This document shows, piece by piece, positions 34,628 through 42,609 of a DNA stretch of 64,000 bases. Source of the DNA: CAXRDE01 sp964229355 (GTDB taxonomy: Bacteria; Cyanobacteriota; Sericytochromatia; UBA7694); assembly GCA_964229355.1 (NCBI GenBank), contig CAXRDE010000022.1, forward strand, positions 155,643 to 219,642, read 5' to 3'. The notes under the pieces are model-generated. The model did not search any database. It worked only from the letters and a program-made list of their open reading frames with translations, and was not told the DNA's origin. Made by a program: the position numbers and the translations under genes. Numbering within the stretch: the stretch's first letter is position 1; the number at the start of each line of letters is the position of its first letter.

Positions 34628-35668
34628 ATGTCCATCTCCGTGCAAAGCGCAATCTCATCTCCGGCTCCTGGTGTGGTTCACAATACCCGTGCCTTCGCTT
34701 TAAAGCTCTATGATTTGCTGCGAGATCTTGATCCCTTACGTTGGCAATCAACCCGTAAAGAAAACCTGCGCCAGCGCGTGCTTCTGCTTGAAGAACAGGT
34801 GCAAACCCTGTATCAGGAAATTGAAGCCAGCCACGCTTTTGAGGACTTTGCCCACTTAGACCCCGAAGCCGCTTACCCCTTGTCTTTGCTGCAAGAGCGC
34901 CTCAAACACGTACAAAATATGCTCAATGAACTGAGCCAAATCGACATTGAACATCACCTGTCTTATTTTGCCTTGCGTGCCCTGCGCAAGCGATTGCAAA
35001 AGGCCTACAACAGTCTTTGCGTCATGATGGAAGCTTATAAAGCGCCCATTCCCCATATTCGTCCGAGCAATCTGGCCCGTTCGTCTTTTCACTTTTTAAG
35101 TGCCATGGGTATTTTGGCCATGATTGAGTTGGTACCTCATTTTGGCTATATGTTCTGGATTGCGCTGGCCTATTTCGCTTTTTGCTGGACGGTCGAGGGC
35201 ATTAAGCGCCTGAGCCCTGAGCACAAAGCCCGGGTCATGGTGTATTTTTCGAAAATTGCCCACCCTCACGAATACGATAAAGTAAACTCTGCCACCTGGT
35301 ACGGGACCGCTTTACTGCTTTTGGCTTTAACCAACCCCACCCTGGGGGTGTTGGCCGTCACTATTTTGGGCGTGGCCGACCCTGTGGCCGCATCTGTGGG
35401 TCGCACCTGGGGTAAGATTCCAATGCCCGGTAACCGTACTTTAGAGGGAACCATGGGTTTTGTGGTATCCGGTACCCTTTCGGGCATGCTGGTGTTAAGT
35501 GTGCTGCACCCGGTGGGTAGCCTGTGGCAAACCTTTGCGGTAGCCGCCGTGGCCTCTGTGTGTGGAGCCGTGGCTGAGTTTGCCGGTAATTATCCCGACG
35601 ATAACCTGACCATCCCGGTGGCCAGTGCGTTGGGAGCAGCACTCACCCTATTTCTTTTGGGCCTTTAA
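34628..35668 (+). CDS. Phytol/dolichol-kinase-like (CTP:polyprenol kinase family) membrane protein
   Basis: The 346-aa protein has a 140-residue N-terminal helical, partly coiled-coil region not typical of the family, then about six transmembrane segments. The kinase signature GVADPVAASVGRTWGK (near 248-263), NRTLEGTMGFVVSGTLSG and AVAEFAGNYPDDNLTIPV match phytol kinase VTE5/VTE6, dolichol kinase and CTP-dependent diacylglycerol kinases. It probably phosphorylates a lipid alcohol with CTP in the inner membrane. Its last 21 nt overlap the convergent gene. Confidence 0.82.
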   Translation: MSISVQSAISSPAPGVVHNTRAFALKLYDLLRDLDPLRWQSTRKENLRQRVLLLEEQVQTLYQEIEASHAFEDFAHLDPEAAYPLSLLQERLKHVQNMLNELSQIDIEHHLSYFALRALRKRLQKAYNSLCVMMEAYKAPIPHIRPSNLARSSFHFLSAMGILAMIELVPHFGYMFWIALAYFAFCWTVEGIKRLSPEHKARVMVYFSKIAHPHEYDKVNSATWYGTALLLLALTNPTLGVLAVTILGVADPVAASVGRTWGKIPMPGNRTLEGTMGFVVSGTLSGMLVLSVLHPVGSLWQTFAVAAVASVCGAVAEFAGNYPDDNLTIPVASALGAALTLFLLGL

Positions 35669-36277
35669 AATTTGCTGTTGCAGCCAGTTTTTGAGGGTCT
35701 CCTGACACAAATAGCGACGCACTGATTTTTTGTATTCCTCTTCTGAGGGGCCCGCGGGACCACGGGTTGACGTGTCTGCATACATCAAATGCTGAGGCTG
35801 TGAACCATTGCGATAGCTTAATCGCAGCATCTGCGGAGCTGGACCTGCCCAACCTTGCTCGGCTCGCTGGGTACAGCTAATTTGCTGCATCAACAGACCT
35901 TTGAGCTCCTGATAACTTTGTTTGTCAGCGGTAAAGCTTCCCCAACGATGGCTTTTGTCATCCACCACCATTTGTTCATGGTAGTTTACCTGCAGTTGCT
36001 GCTGCCGGTGATCGGGCAGAATACGCAAAGAGAAAGCTTTTTGGTATTCCGGGGGCAGCTCGGCGTGGGCGGGGGCTCCAAAAAACCATGCCAGTGTTTT
36101 CTGCTGCCAACTGTAGCGCTGATCGAAATCTGTGTAATCCCAGCGCAAAAAATACTCTACGGCCTGTAGGTTTTCAAAAGATTCAGGTGGAGCTTGCCAC
36201 CAACTGCTGGCCTGCGTGGGTAGTGCCCACAGGCAAGTGGATGCGGCAAGAGCAAGGCGTAAACACACGTTTTTCAT
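35648..36277 (-). CDS. Exported hypothetical protein
   Basis: I do not recognise this 209-aa protein. It has a signal peptide (basic start, hydrophobic core to about residue 20, cleavage after TQA). Aromatic-rich sequence follows (SSWWQAPPESF, YFLRWDYTDFDQRYSWQQ) with two cysteines (near 136 and 191) that might form a disulfide. The C-terminus is charged and helical. It is convergent with and overlaps the lipid-kinase-like gene by 21 nt. Codon use is like its neighbours. Confidence 0.65.
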   Translation of the reverse strand: MKNVCLRLALAASTCLWALPTQASSWWQAPPESFENLQAVEYFLRWDYTDFDQRYSWQQKTLAWFFGAPAHAELPPEYQKAFSLRILPDHRQQQLQVNYHEQMVVDDKSHRWGSFTADKQSYQELKGLLMQQISCTQRAEQGWAGPAPQMLRLSYRNGSQPQHLMYADTSTRGPAGPSEEEYKKSVRRYLCQETLKNWLQQQILKAQKK

Positions 36278-36419
36278 GGGGGCTCCCTGGATTTTACAGA
36301 ATTTTTAAACGTGAACAGTCCTTTTTTTATGGCCAAAGTCCTATGCTAAGACCATTCACGGGCTGTTGTTCTATTTAAGCACAATCGACCCTCAGAAGAA
36401 AATCAGGGGTGAATTTATT

Positions 36420-36872
36420 ATGCGCACCAAGTCTCATATCACGCACCAGGCTCAACATATGATCGTACCATCGGCGATACCCTCTGCTCACACGCAGCGG
36501 ATCAATCGCTCCTCTCGGAGTCGTCAGGGGATTCGACGGCAGATGGCGGGGTTAGGTCTTGCGATGTTCTGTGTGGTGGCCCCCGCAATGTTAGGCGCTT
36601 CTGAAGCGCGGGCTGACTTCAAAAAGCAGCCCATTCAAGAGCTCTTGGACACCGATACTCCCGTTTATGATATTCCCCGCGATCGCGATTACACGTTGGA
36701 TCAGCAACCCCAACATGCTGCACCGGATACGGAAGCTTTAATCGATGCCAATGACGCTGAGTATACCACGCCACTGATGGCCTTTTTGTTTTGGTTGGTG
36801 CTAGGCGCTCTGGTTATCGGTACGCTGGTGTATGCATTCCTGCGTACGGGAACGGTGAGGCCTTCTGCGTAA
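36420..36872 (+). CDS. Hypothetical protein with signal peptide and C-terminal membrane anchor
   Basis: The 150-aa protein is not recognised. A long basic N-region (to about residue 40) leads to a hydrophobic stretch ending in an Ala-rich cleavage-like site (SEARA, then DFKKQP). A polar linker of about 55 residues follows, then a strong transmembrane helix (FLFWLVLGALVIGTLVYAF) and a short basic tail. The ATG at 36420 is chosen over an upstream start at 36366 because GGGGTG lies about 9 nt before it. It may be an exported single-span protein with a disordered periplasmic loop. Confidence 0.6.
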   Translation: MRTKSHITHQAQHMIVPSAIPSAHTQRINRSSRSRQGIRRQMAGLGLAMFCVVAPAMLGASEARADFKKQPIQELLDTDTPVYDIPRDRDYTLDQQPQHAAPDTEALIDANDAEYTTPLMAFLFWLVLGALVIGTLVYAFLRTGTVRPSA

Positions 36873-36932
36873 ACCGCTGAGCTTTGACCCACGGTATACT
36901 GAGCATCAGATTGCTCAAAGGAGAATGCACAG

Positions 36933-37622
36933 ATGCCCAGGGTTTTTATTTCAGGCGCCAGCAAAGGAATTGGTTTGGCCACCGCACGTCGCTTTTTGGC
37001 TGCAGGTTATGAGGTGGCGATTTCGGCCAGTACCGAAGCTAGCCTTCAGGCTGTTCAGGCCAGTGATCCCGCAATACAAACCTTTTGTGCAGATATGTCT
37101 GTGAAATCAGAAGTACAGGCGTTAGGCCAGTGGCTCAACGCGGAATTTGGCCCTTTAGACGTGCTTGTCAATAATGTGGGAAAATTCCTGCCTGGTGAGA
37201 TTCACAAGGAGTCGGATGAAGCTTTTGAAGCCACTATGCATACCAATCTCTTTAGTAATTACTATTTAACCAAAGCGGTGTTGCCCGCCATGATGGAGCG
37301 TCGCCAGGGCGATATTTTTAATATTTGCAGTACCGCCAGCATTATGGCCTACCCGAACGGGGGCTCTTATTGCATTTCCAAGTTTGCGCTGCTGGGTTTT
37401 TCGAAGGTGCTGCGTGAAGAAATGAAAGCCTATAACATTCGCGTGGTGTCCGTGATTCCCGGTGCGACCTTGACGGCCTCATGGGACGGCGTGGATTTGC
37501 CTGAAGATCGTTTTATGCCGCCTGAAGACATTGCGACCGCCATTTTTGAAACCCATCAATTGAGCCCGCGCACCGTGGTAGAAGAAATTCTTTTGCGCCC
37601 GGCCCTGGGAGACTTAGACTGA
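36933..37622 (+). CDS. SDR oxidoreductase, sepiapterin-reductase-like
   Basis: This is a classical short-chain dehydrogenase (229 aa). The NADP-binding loop is SGASKGIG, NNVG replaces NNAG, the catalytic Ser is in CSTAS, and the Tyr-Lys pair is in YCISKFALLGFSK. The ICSTASIMAYPNGGSY wording and RPALGDLD end resemble bacterial sepiapterin reductase-like SDRs. Its stop codon overlaps the start of the pterin-enzyme gene by 1 nt, so pteridine carbonyl reduction is a reasonable guess. AAAGGAG precedes the ATG; TATACT at 36895 may be its -10. Confidence 0.8.
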   Translation: MPRVFISGASKGIGLATARRFLAAGYEVAISASTEASLQAVQASDPAIQTFCADMSVKSEVQALGQWLNAEFGPLDVLVNNVGKFLPGEIHKESDEAFEATMHTNLFSNYYLTKAVLPAMMERRQGDIFNICSTASIMAYPNGGSYCISKFALLGFSKVLREEMKAYNIRVVSVIPGATLTASWDGVDLPEDRFMPPEDIATAIFETHQLSPRTVVEEILLRPALGDLD

Positions 37623-38140
37623 TGGTTTCACCCGTTGCTTCAAACCTGAGTGGCCAGTGCTTTACCCTGGAACTGGCCAAAGAAGACATGAAGTTTTCGG
37701 CGGGCCATTTTACCATTTTTTCTGCCACAGAGCGTGAGCGTTTGCACGGTCATAATTTTAAAGTGGAAGTGCACATTGATGCACGTTTACAGGCCAATGG
37801 CATGGGCTTTGACTACGCGATTTACAAAAAACGCATTCGCGAGCTGTGCGACGCCTGGGACGAATACTTTATTTTGCCGGGCAACTCGCCCTATTTGCGA
37901 CTGGAAGAAGCCGACGATTACCTTTATGCCTGTTTTCATGAAGAACGCATTCCCTTTTTAAAATCCGATGTGTTGATTTTGCCCATTGAAAACGCTACCG
38001 TGGAAGCCTTTGCGTTTTTAATGCTAGAAAAATTGACTGCCAATCCTGAGGAGTTGTCGCGCTTTCAAATTGAAGGGGTCACGGTAAAGGTATACTCCGG
38101 GCCTGGACAGTGTGGCGTGGCGCGTTGGAGAATGTCATGA
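37622..38140 (+). CDS. 6-pyruvoyl-tetrahydropterin synthase family enzyme, PTPS-III type
   Basis: This COG0720-family enzyme (172 aa) acts on 7,8-dihydroneopterin triphosphate. Zinc ligands are His29 (FSAGHF) and His42/His44 (LHGHNF). The catalytic Cys found four residues before HGH in QueD is replaced by Arg, while Glu39 sits in the ExxHGH pattern reported for PTPS-III. PTPS-III makes 6-hydroxymethyl-dihydropterin and bypasses FolB in folate synthesis. A role with the coupled SDR in biopterin-like synthesis is the alternative. QueD is the least likely, although queC is at 51485. Confidence 0.8.
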   Translation: MVSPVASNLSGQCFTLELAKEDMKFSAGHFTIFSATERERLHGHNFKVEVHIDARLQANGMGFDYAIYKKRIRELCDAWDEYFILPGNSPYLRLEEADDYLYACFHEERIPFLKSDVLILPIENATVEAFAFLMLEKLTANPEELSRFQIEGVTVKVYSGPGQCGVARWRMS

Positions 38141-38161
38141 ATTTGTAAACTTAAGTCAGTA

Positions 38162-38190
38162 TTGCTAATGTATTATAAATACGATATGAT
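38162..38190 (+). promoter_or_regulatory. Promoter of the EF-hand/lysozyme-like gene
   Basis: TTGCTA (38162-38167) and TATGAT (38185-38190) are separated by exactly 17 bp. The predicted start near 38197 lies downstream of the first ATG codons of the open frame, which argues for the GTG at 38222 as translation start. Confidence 0.65.
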
Positions 38191-38221
38191 ACAATCAAAC
38201 GTATTTATAAAGGGGGATGGA

Positions 38222-39154
38222 GTGAGTTTTTCAATATCACGTAAGGCTTTTTCTGATCTTGATACAAATAAGACAGGTAAGGTCGAACTGTCAGAAATAA
38301 AACAAATAGATGCAAACAAAGATAAAAATATTTCTCAGCAAGAAGCTTTGAGTGCAGGAATCAAAAGCCCGAGAGATATTACTCAGCTAAATCAAGCTCT
38401 TAAGTTTTTTGAGGGTGCGGAGCCCAGTCAAGTTGTTTTTGCTACCAATAGACAAAGCCAGCAACCTTTAGATTTCTCAGATGAAGAGGCACAAGAAATT
38501 ATACAGAAATATAGCCTGCACCCATCTAAGGATCAAAGTGTTACTGAAAATATTGATAAAGTAGATAATATAAAGCCTCTTAAGGATAGTGTTCTGAGCT
38601 ACATTAGATCAAATAATGCGGCAATAAAAAAGCACGCTCAAAATAATGGAGTTAACCCACTTTTATTGACAGCTATCATTTTTGAAGAACAAATGCACTT
38701 AAAACCTCCTATTGTGGAAGATTTTGTGGTTGAAATTTTAGATGATTTGAATCTAAAAGAAAATACATCTGTAGGACCGGGACAATTGGGTTTAGGTGAG
38801 TTAATTAAGCAAGGCTATTATGCTTCGGAAGGGATTTCGAAACAAGCCCAAGTAGAGTCGCTAAGTGAAGAACAAAAAGAGCAGGGAAAAGCTTACTTAA
38901 GAAATCCAGACAAAGGAATAATGACTTTAGCTCGCCAAATTGCTAGGTTAAAAACCGAACTATCTTATGAGGCAAAGCCATTTAAGCTTGATACTTACCA
39001 AGGTCAAAGAGGAGTAGCCTTTGTTTCTTATATACATAATGGATTTGCAGATTACCCTTCTAGAGTGCTTGCCTACACAAAAGATGCTGACTTAAGAAGC
39101 GCTTTATACCCTCCAAAAAAAACTTATAAAGATATACTTCCTCATACCTTATGA
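38222..39154 (+). CDS. EF-hand pair fused to a lysozyme-like domain
   Basis: The 310-aa protein is AT-rich and Lys/Asn-rich, unlike its neighbours. Two canonical 12-residue EF-hand loops near its start (DTNKTGKVELSE and DANKDKNISQQE) should bind calcium. The second half resembles lysozyme/transglycosylase folds. Glu in LLLTAIIFEEQMH is at the catalytic position, SVGPGQLGLGEL resembles the SxGxxQ motif, and YIHNGFADYPSRVL resembles the late Asn-Gly loop. No signal peptide is visible. GTG at 38222 has AGGGGG 5 nt upstream. Calcium-gated peptidoglycan cleavage is inference. Confidence 0.65.
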   Translation: MSFSISRKAFSDLDTNKTGKVELSEIKQIDANKDKNISQQEALSAGIKSPRDITQLNQALKFFEGAEPSQVVFATNRQSQQPLDFSDEEAQEIIQKYSLHPSKDQSVTENIDKVDNIKPLKDSVLSYIRSNNAAIKKHAQNNGVNPLLLTAIIFEEQMHLKPPIVEDFVVEILDDLNLKENTSVGPGQLGLGELIKQGYYASEGISKQAQVESLSEEQKEQGKAYLRNPDKGIMTLARQIARLKTELSYEAKPFKLDTYQGQRGVAFVSYIHNGFADYPSRVLAYTKDADLRSALYPPKKTYKDILPHTL

Positions 39155-39582
39155 AGACAAGGATTGCTTGTCTATTTGCTGGTGGGCTCTGTTTTCTTAT
39201 TTGTCTTTTGATCGATGTGTTGATGTCGATGTCTGTTGCACTTTCCAATGAGAGTGCAGACGTGTTCATCGACTTTTTACTTTCGACATTTTCTTATGTG
39301 TTGGTATTGGGGGGTGTTTTTTTTATGTGGCGGCAGACTCTGGTGGTTTGTCTTTGTTTGTGTGTGCTTTTTTTTGTCAATATTAGTTATTATCATGAAT
39401 TGGTGCAGGTAATTGAAGGCAAGATTCACGCTGAGATTGTGTACTTTGAGCCTGTAGAAGCTGTGCAGGCTCAAGCGATGTTATTAAAGATCCAACATAT
39501 GCAGTCGTTTAAGTTTTACTTCTATCCCGTTTTACTCGGTATTTTTCTGCTCGTAAAGAGACTCCCTGTCTTTTCAAAGTGA
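39151..39582 (+). CDS. Small polytopic membrane protein
   Basis: This 143-aa protein has about four transmembrane segments (7-30, 45-60, 64-82, 125-137) with several Cys in the first three and a soluble loop (YYHELVQVIEGKIHAEIV and on). I do not recognise the family. Its ATG overlaps the end of the lysozyme-like gene by 4 nt, so they form one transcript. Coupling of a possible peptidoglycan hydrolase with a small membrane protein invites comparison with holin/endolysin pairs, but nothing in the sequence proves that. Confidence 0.65.
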   Translation: MKTRIACLFAGGLCFLICLLIDVLMSMSVALSNESADVFIDFLLSTFSYVLVLGGVFFMWRQTLVVCLCLCVLFFVNISYYHELVQVIEGKIHAEIVYFEPVEAVQAQAMLLKIQHMQSFKFYFYPVLLGIFLLVKRLPVFSK

Positions 39583-39663
39583 TCTAACTATCATGCTTAA
39601 GCATTGTAGCCGAACGGTATTTTCGGTATTGTGTGTTAAGTGTTTTAACGGAGGCAACGGCAA

Positions 39664-40845
39664 ATGGCTTGGCAGACGGTGAGGTTGGGGGATGTGTGTG
39701 AGCTTAAATATGGTAAAAACTTACCGAAACAATCTCGGGTACCAGGAGATATCAATGTTTATGGCTCAAATGGTATTGTAGATACCCACTGCCAGTCTTT
39801 GATTCATGCACCTGCTTTGGTAATAGGAAGAAAAGGGTCTATCGGTAAAATTCATTATCAGAAGCAGGGGGCTCTATGGCCGATTGATACAACTTACTAT
39901 GTGGATGAAACTATGGTGGATACGAGTTTAGATTGGTTGTACTATCTCTTTTTATCCTTAGACTTTAGTCAAATGAACAAAGCGGCAGCCATTCCCGGTT
40001 TAAACAGAAATGATGTATATGAGCTTAAAATCTCTCTTCCCCCCCTCCCTGAGCAGCAGCGTATTGCTACCCTCCTCGAAAAAGTTGATCATTTGCGCCA
40101 ATTACGCCAAAAGTCTCTATGCCGTTTAGACGACCTGGTGCAAGCCACGTTTTTGGAGATATTTGGGGACCCAGTGATGAACCCGAAAGGATGGAAAACA
40201 GATTTACTTTCTCAAGTTGCATGGGTGAGATCCGGGGTAACAAAAGGACGTAAGCTTGCGCCAGAAGAAGTTATTTCGGTTCCTTATATGCGTGTTGCCA
40301 ATGTACAAGACGGCTATTTGAGTTTAGATGAAATTAAAAATATTTTGGTTTTACCTTCTGATGTGGAAAAATATAGCTTACAGTTAGGAGATCTTCTTTT
40401 AACAGAGGGTGGAGACATAGATAAATTGGGGCGTGGGGCGATTTGGGGAAATCAAATTGAATCCTGTATCCATCAAAATCATATTTTCTGTGTTCGTCTT
40501 AAAACAAAAGAGTTAAGACCTGAGTATTTATCGGCATTGGTAGGCAGTGCTTATGGGAAAAGATATTTTTTAAAGCAGGCAAAGCAAACAACTGGAATTG
40601 CTTCAATTAACTCCACACAATTAAAAGCCTTTCCTGTGCAAAAGCCTTCGCTATCTTTGCAGTTAACTTATGAAGATGCGATTAAGCAAATCAACACCCA
40701 AAAACATCACCACCAAATTGCGCTCTCCCAACTCGACACTCTCTTTAATTCCCTTATGCAGCAAGCGTTTACGGGACAATTGAAATGGCGTGATGATAAC
40801 CACACCCCTCAACAATTATCTTTACCTTTTGAGGTTGCCTCTTGA
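39664..40845 (+). CDS. hsdS: Type I restriction-modification specificity subunit HsdS (orphan)
   Basis: HsdS sets the DNA target of type I systems. The 393-aa chain has the two-TRD layout: TRD1 (about 1-125, starting WQTVRLGDVCELKYGK), a conserved helix LPPLPEQQRIATLLEKVDHLRQ, TRD2 (about 172-330, GWKTDLLSQVAWVRSG), and a second helical repeat ending FNSLMQQAFTGQL. No hsdM or hsdR is nearby, so it is an orphan or works with subunits elsewhere. The 5' part shares the AT-rich composition of the two preceding genes. The start follows GGAGG. Its stop overlaps the truA ATG. Confidence 0.9.
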   Translation: MAWQTVRLGDVCELKYGKNLPKQSRVPGDINVYGSNGIVDTHCQSLIHAPALVIGRKGSIGKIHYQKQGALWPIDTTYYVDETMVDTSLDWLYYLFLSLDFSQMNKAAAIPGLNRNDVYELKISLPPLPEQQRIATLLEKVDHLRQLRQKSLCRLDDLVQATFLEIFGDPVMNPKGWKTDLLSQVAWVRSGVTKGRKLAPEEVISVPYMRVANVQDGYLSLDEIKNILVLPSDVEKYSLQLGDLLLTEGGDIDKLGRGAIWGNQIESCIHQNHIFCVRLKTKELRPEYLSALVGSAYGKRYFLKQAKQTTGIASINSTQLKAFPVQKPSLSLQLTYEDAIKQINTQKHHHQIALSQLDTLFNSLMQQAFTGQLKWRDDNHTPQQLSLPFEVAS

Positions 40846-41600
40846 TGTCCCGATACAAACTAACCCTCCAATATGACGGCAGCAATTACGCGGGCTGGCA
40901 GATCCAAAAAAACGAATCCAAAACCCTGCAGGGCACGTTGATTGAGACGGTAAACAAGGTGTTATTGCCCCATCACGGTAAATTTAAAGATCTACAGGGG
41001 GCCGGACGTACCGACGCCGGGGTCCACGCCTATGGCCAGGTGGCCCATTTAGACTGTGAAACGACGTTGAGCCCGGCGCAATTGCAAGAGGCGCTGAACC
41101 AGCAATTGCCGCCCTCTTTGCATGTACTGGCTTTAGAGCGCGCGCCTGACCGTTTTCACGCCCGTCACTGGGCGGACAGTCGGCAATACGTCTACCGCAT
41201 CAGCCTGCGGCGCAATCCTTTTGAACGTAAGTTTGTGTGCTGGATCAAAGAAGACCTCGACACGGCAAAAATGGCGCAGGCCCTGCAAGATCTCAAGGGC
41301 TTTCATGACTTTGCCTCCTTTTCTCGCAAGCCCCGTCAAGAAAAATCCACCGAGGTGTTGATGGAGCAAGTGACCTTGACACACAGCGAAGATCTGCTGT
41401 TGATCCGCTTGCGGGCCTCGCATTTTTTATGGAATATGGTGCGCAATATTGTGGGGGTTACGGTGGAAATTGGCAAGGGCCAGTTGCCCGAAGACACCTT
41501 TGCCCGTGCACTACAGCAATACAACCCCGATTTAAAGCAGTACCGTATGCCGGCTTCAGGGTTGTTTTTAGAGGCGATCCATTACAAGGATCGCCCCTGA
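40845..41600 (+). CDS. truA: tRNA pseudouridine synthase A
   Basis: TruA (251 aa) makes pseudouridine at positions 38-40 of the tRNA anticodon arm. The catalytic Asp is in GAGRTDAGVHAYGQVAH. YDGSNYAGWQ at the start and FLWNMVRNIVGV near residue 195 are family motifs. The ATG at 40845 shares a base with the hsdS stop (TGATG), so the housekeeping gene is now translated right behind the accessory hsdS. Base composition returns to that of the core genome here. Confidence 0.96.
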   Translation: MSRYKLTLQYDGSNYAGWQIQKNESKTLQGTLIETVNKVLLPHHGKFKDLQGAGRTDAGVHAYGQVAHLDCETTLSPAQLQEALNQQLPPSLHVLALERAPDRFHARHWADSRQYVYRISLRRNPFERKFVCWIKEDLDTAKMAQALQDLKGFHDFASFSRKPRQEKSTEVLMEQVTLTHSEDLLLIRLRASHFLWNMVRNIVGVTVEIGKGQLPEDTFARALQQYNPDLKQYRMPASGLFLEAIHYKDRP

Positions 41601-41603
41601 GGG

Positions 41604-42533
41604 CTAAGCTTCGTCTTCGCCGTCTTCGTCCTCAGCTGCCTCAAGCTCGGCCAGCATGGCATCGTCAAAGAGCAATTCGCCATTCATAAAGGTTTGCATG
41701 CCGGTTTGCTCTAAGGTGCCGTCGGGTTTGATGATGGCACGGGTTTTGGTGGTCATCATCATGCCCATCATGTTCTCTGAGGTAATCTCCACCTCGGTGG
41801 CGCTCAGGTATTCCCAGTCGTCCTTGCGAAGCAGTTCGCCGCCGTGGTACTCGCATTGCCCAATTTTGCGCCCTTTTTTGTCAAAGAACTGCTCGCTGTA
41901 GTGATCCTCACTGTAGCGGGTGGTCAGGCGCTTGGTGCCATCGGGCTGTTCGTCTAAGGTTTCTTCAAGAGGTTCTTGCTGTTGAAACTGTAGTTTGACC
42001 GCTTTGGGGTTCAGCTCTTCACGGATTTTGTTGGCAGCCTCAAAGTCTTGCATTAAAATGCCGTCATCATCTAAAAAGTAGGCTTTTTGTTCAAAGCAAA
42101 TGCGGACGGTCATTAGCATTTTTTCGAGGCTGTCATACCAAAGGTGAGGCTCGTCTTCGACTTCACAGAAGTAAACACAGCCATGCTGGGGATTCAGTAC
42201 GTCGCACTCCACTGCAAAAAAGCTGCCCTGGTAGCCAAACACCGGAAACCAGGACTTTTTTAGCCCTGTCTCTTCTTCCAGCGCCAGCTCATATTCGTCC
42301 AGGGCGTCTTCTAAAGGGTAAAAGGTATACTCATTAAAAAAGGGGGCATTGTCTTTCATGCCGTTGTGCCATTGGTACAGTTCACTCAGGGCTTGCGGAA
42401 ACCCAAAGGGGAATGCCTCCTTGTGTTGCTGAACTTCAGCGGCCGATAAAGGTTTCAAGAAGGCATTTTCGCTGCCACTTTGCTGTTTGCTGTGCCAGTT
42501 TTTGATGGCATTAAGTCGTGCGTGAATAGACAT
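41604..42533 (-). CDS. SMI1/KNR4 family protein
   Basis: The 309-aa protein starts with an SMI1/KNR4 domain (about 20-165: FGFPQALSELYQWHNG, YTFYPLEDALDEY, CVYFCEVEDEPHLWYDSL). The family is common among immunity proteins of contact-dependent toxins and in cell-wall regulation. The second half (about 185-290) is a separate beta-rich region of unknown identity, and the tail is very acidic (AELEAAEDEDGEDEA). No toxin gene is next to it. It is convergent with truA, 3 bp apart. Confidence 0.72.
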   Translation of the reverse strand: MSIHARLNAIKNWHSKQQSGSENAFLKPLSAAEVQQHKEAFPFGFPQALSELYQWHNGMKDNAPFFNEYTFYPLEDALDEYELALEEETGLKKSWFPVFGYQGSFFAVECDVLNPQHGCVYFCEVEDEPHLWYDSLEKMLMTVRICFEQKAYFLDDDGILMQDFEAANKIREELNPKAVKLQFQQQEPLEETLDEQPDGTKRLTTRYSEDHYSEQFFDKKGRKIGQCEYHGGELLRKDDWEYLSATEVEITSENMMGMMMTTKTRAIIKPDGTLEQTGMQTFMNGELLFDDAMLAELEAAEDEDGEDEA

Positions 42534-42609
42534 AGGTAAAGCTTTCTGTAAAAAAGGGTAATGACTTCTTCACAGCTTAGCCGTGTGGCAGAAAAACTGT
42601 CAACTTCTT

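Noticed and set aside
37622..38140. Calling the pterin enzyme QueD because queC is in the window
   Set aside because: The QueD catalytic Cys before HGH is Arg here, and the genes are 14 kb apart.
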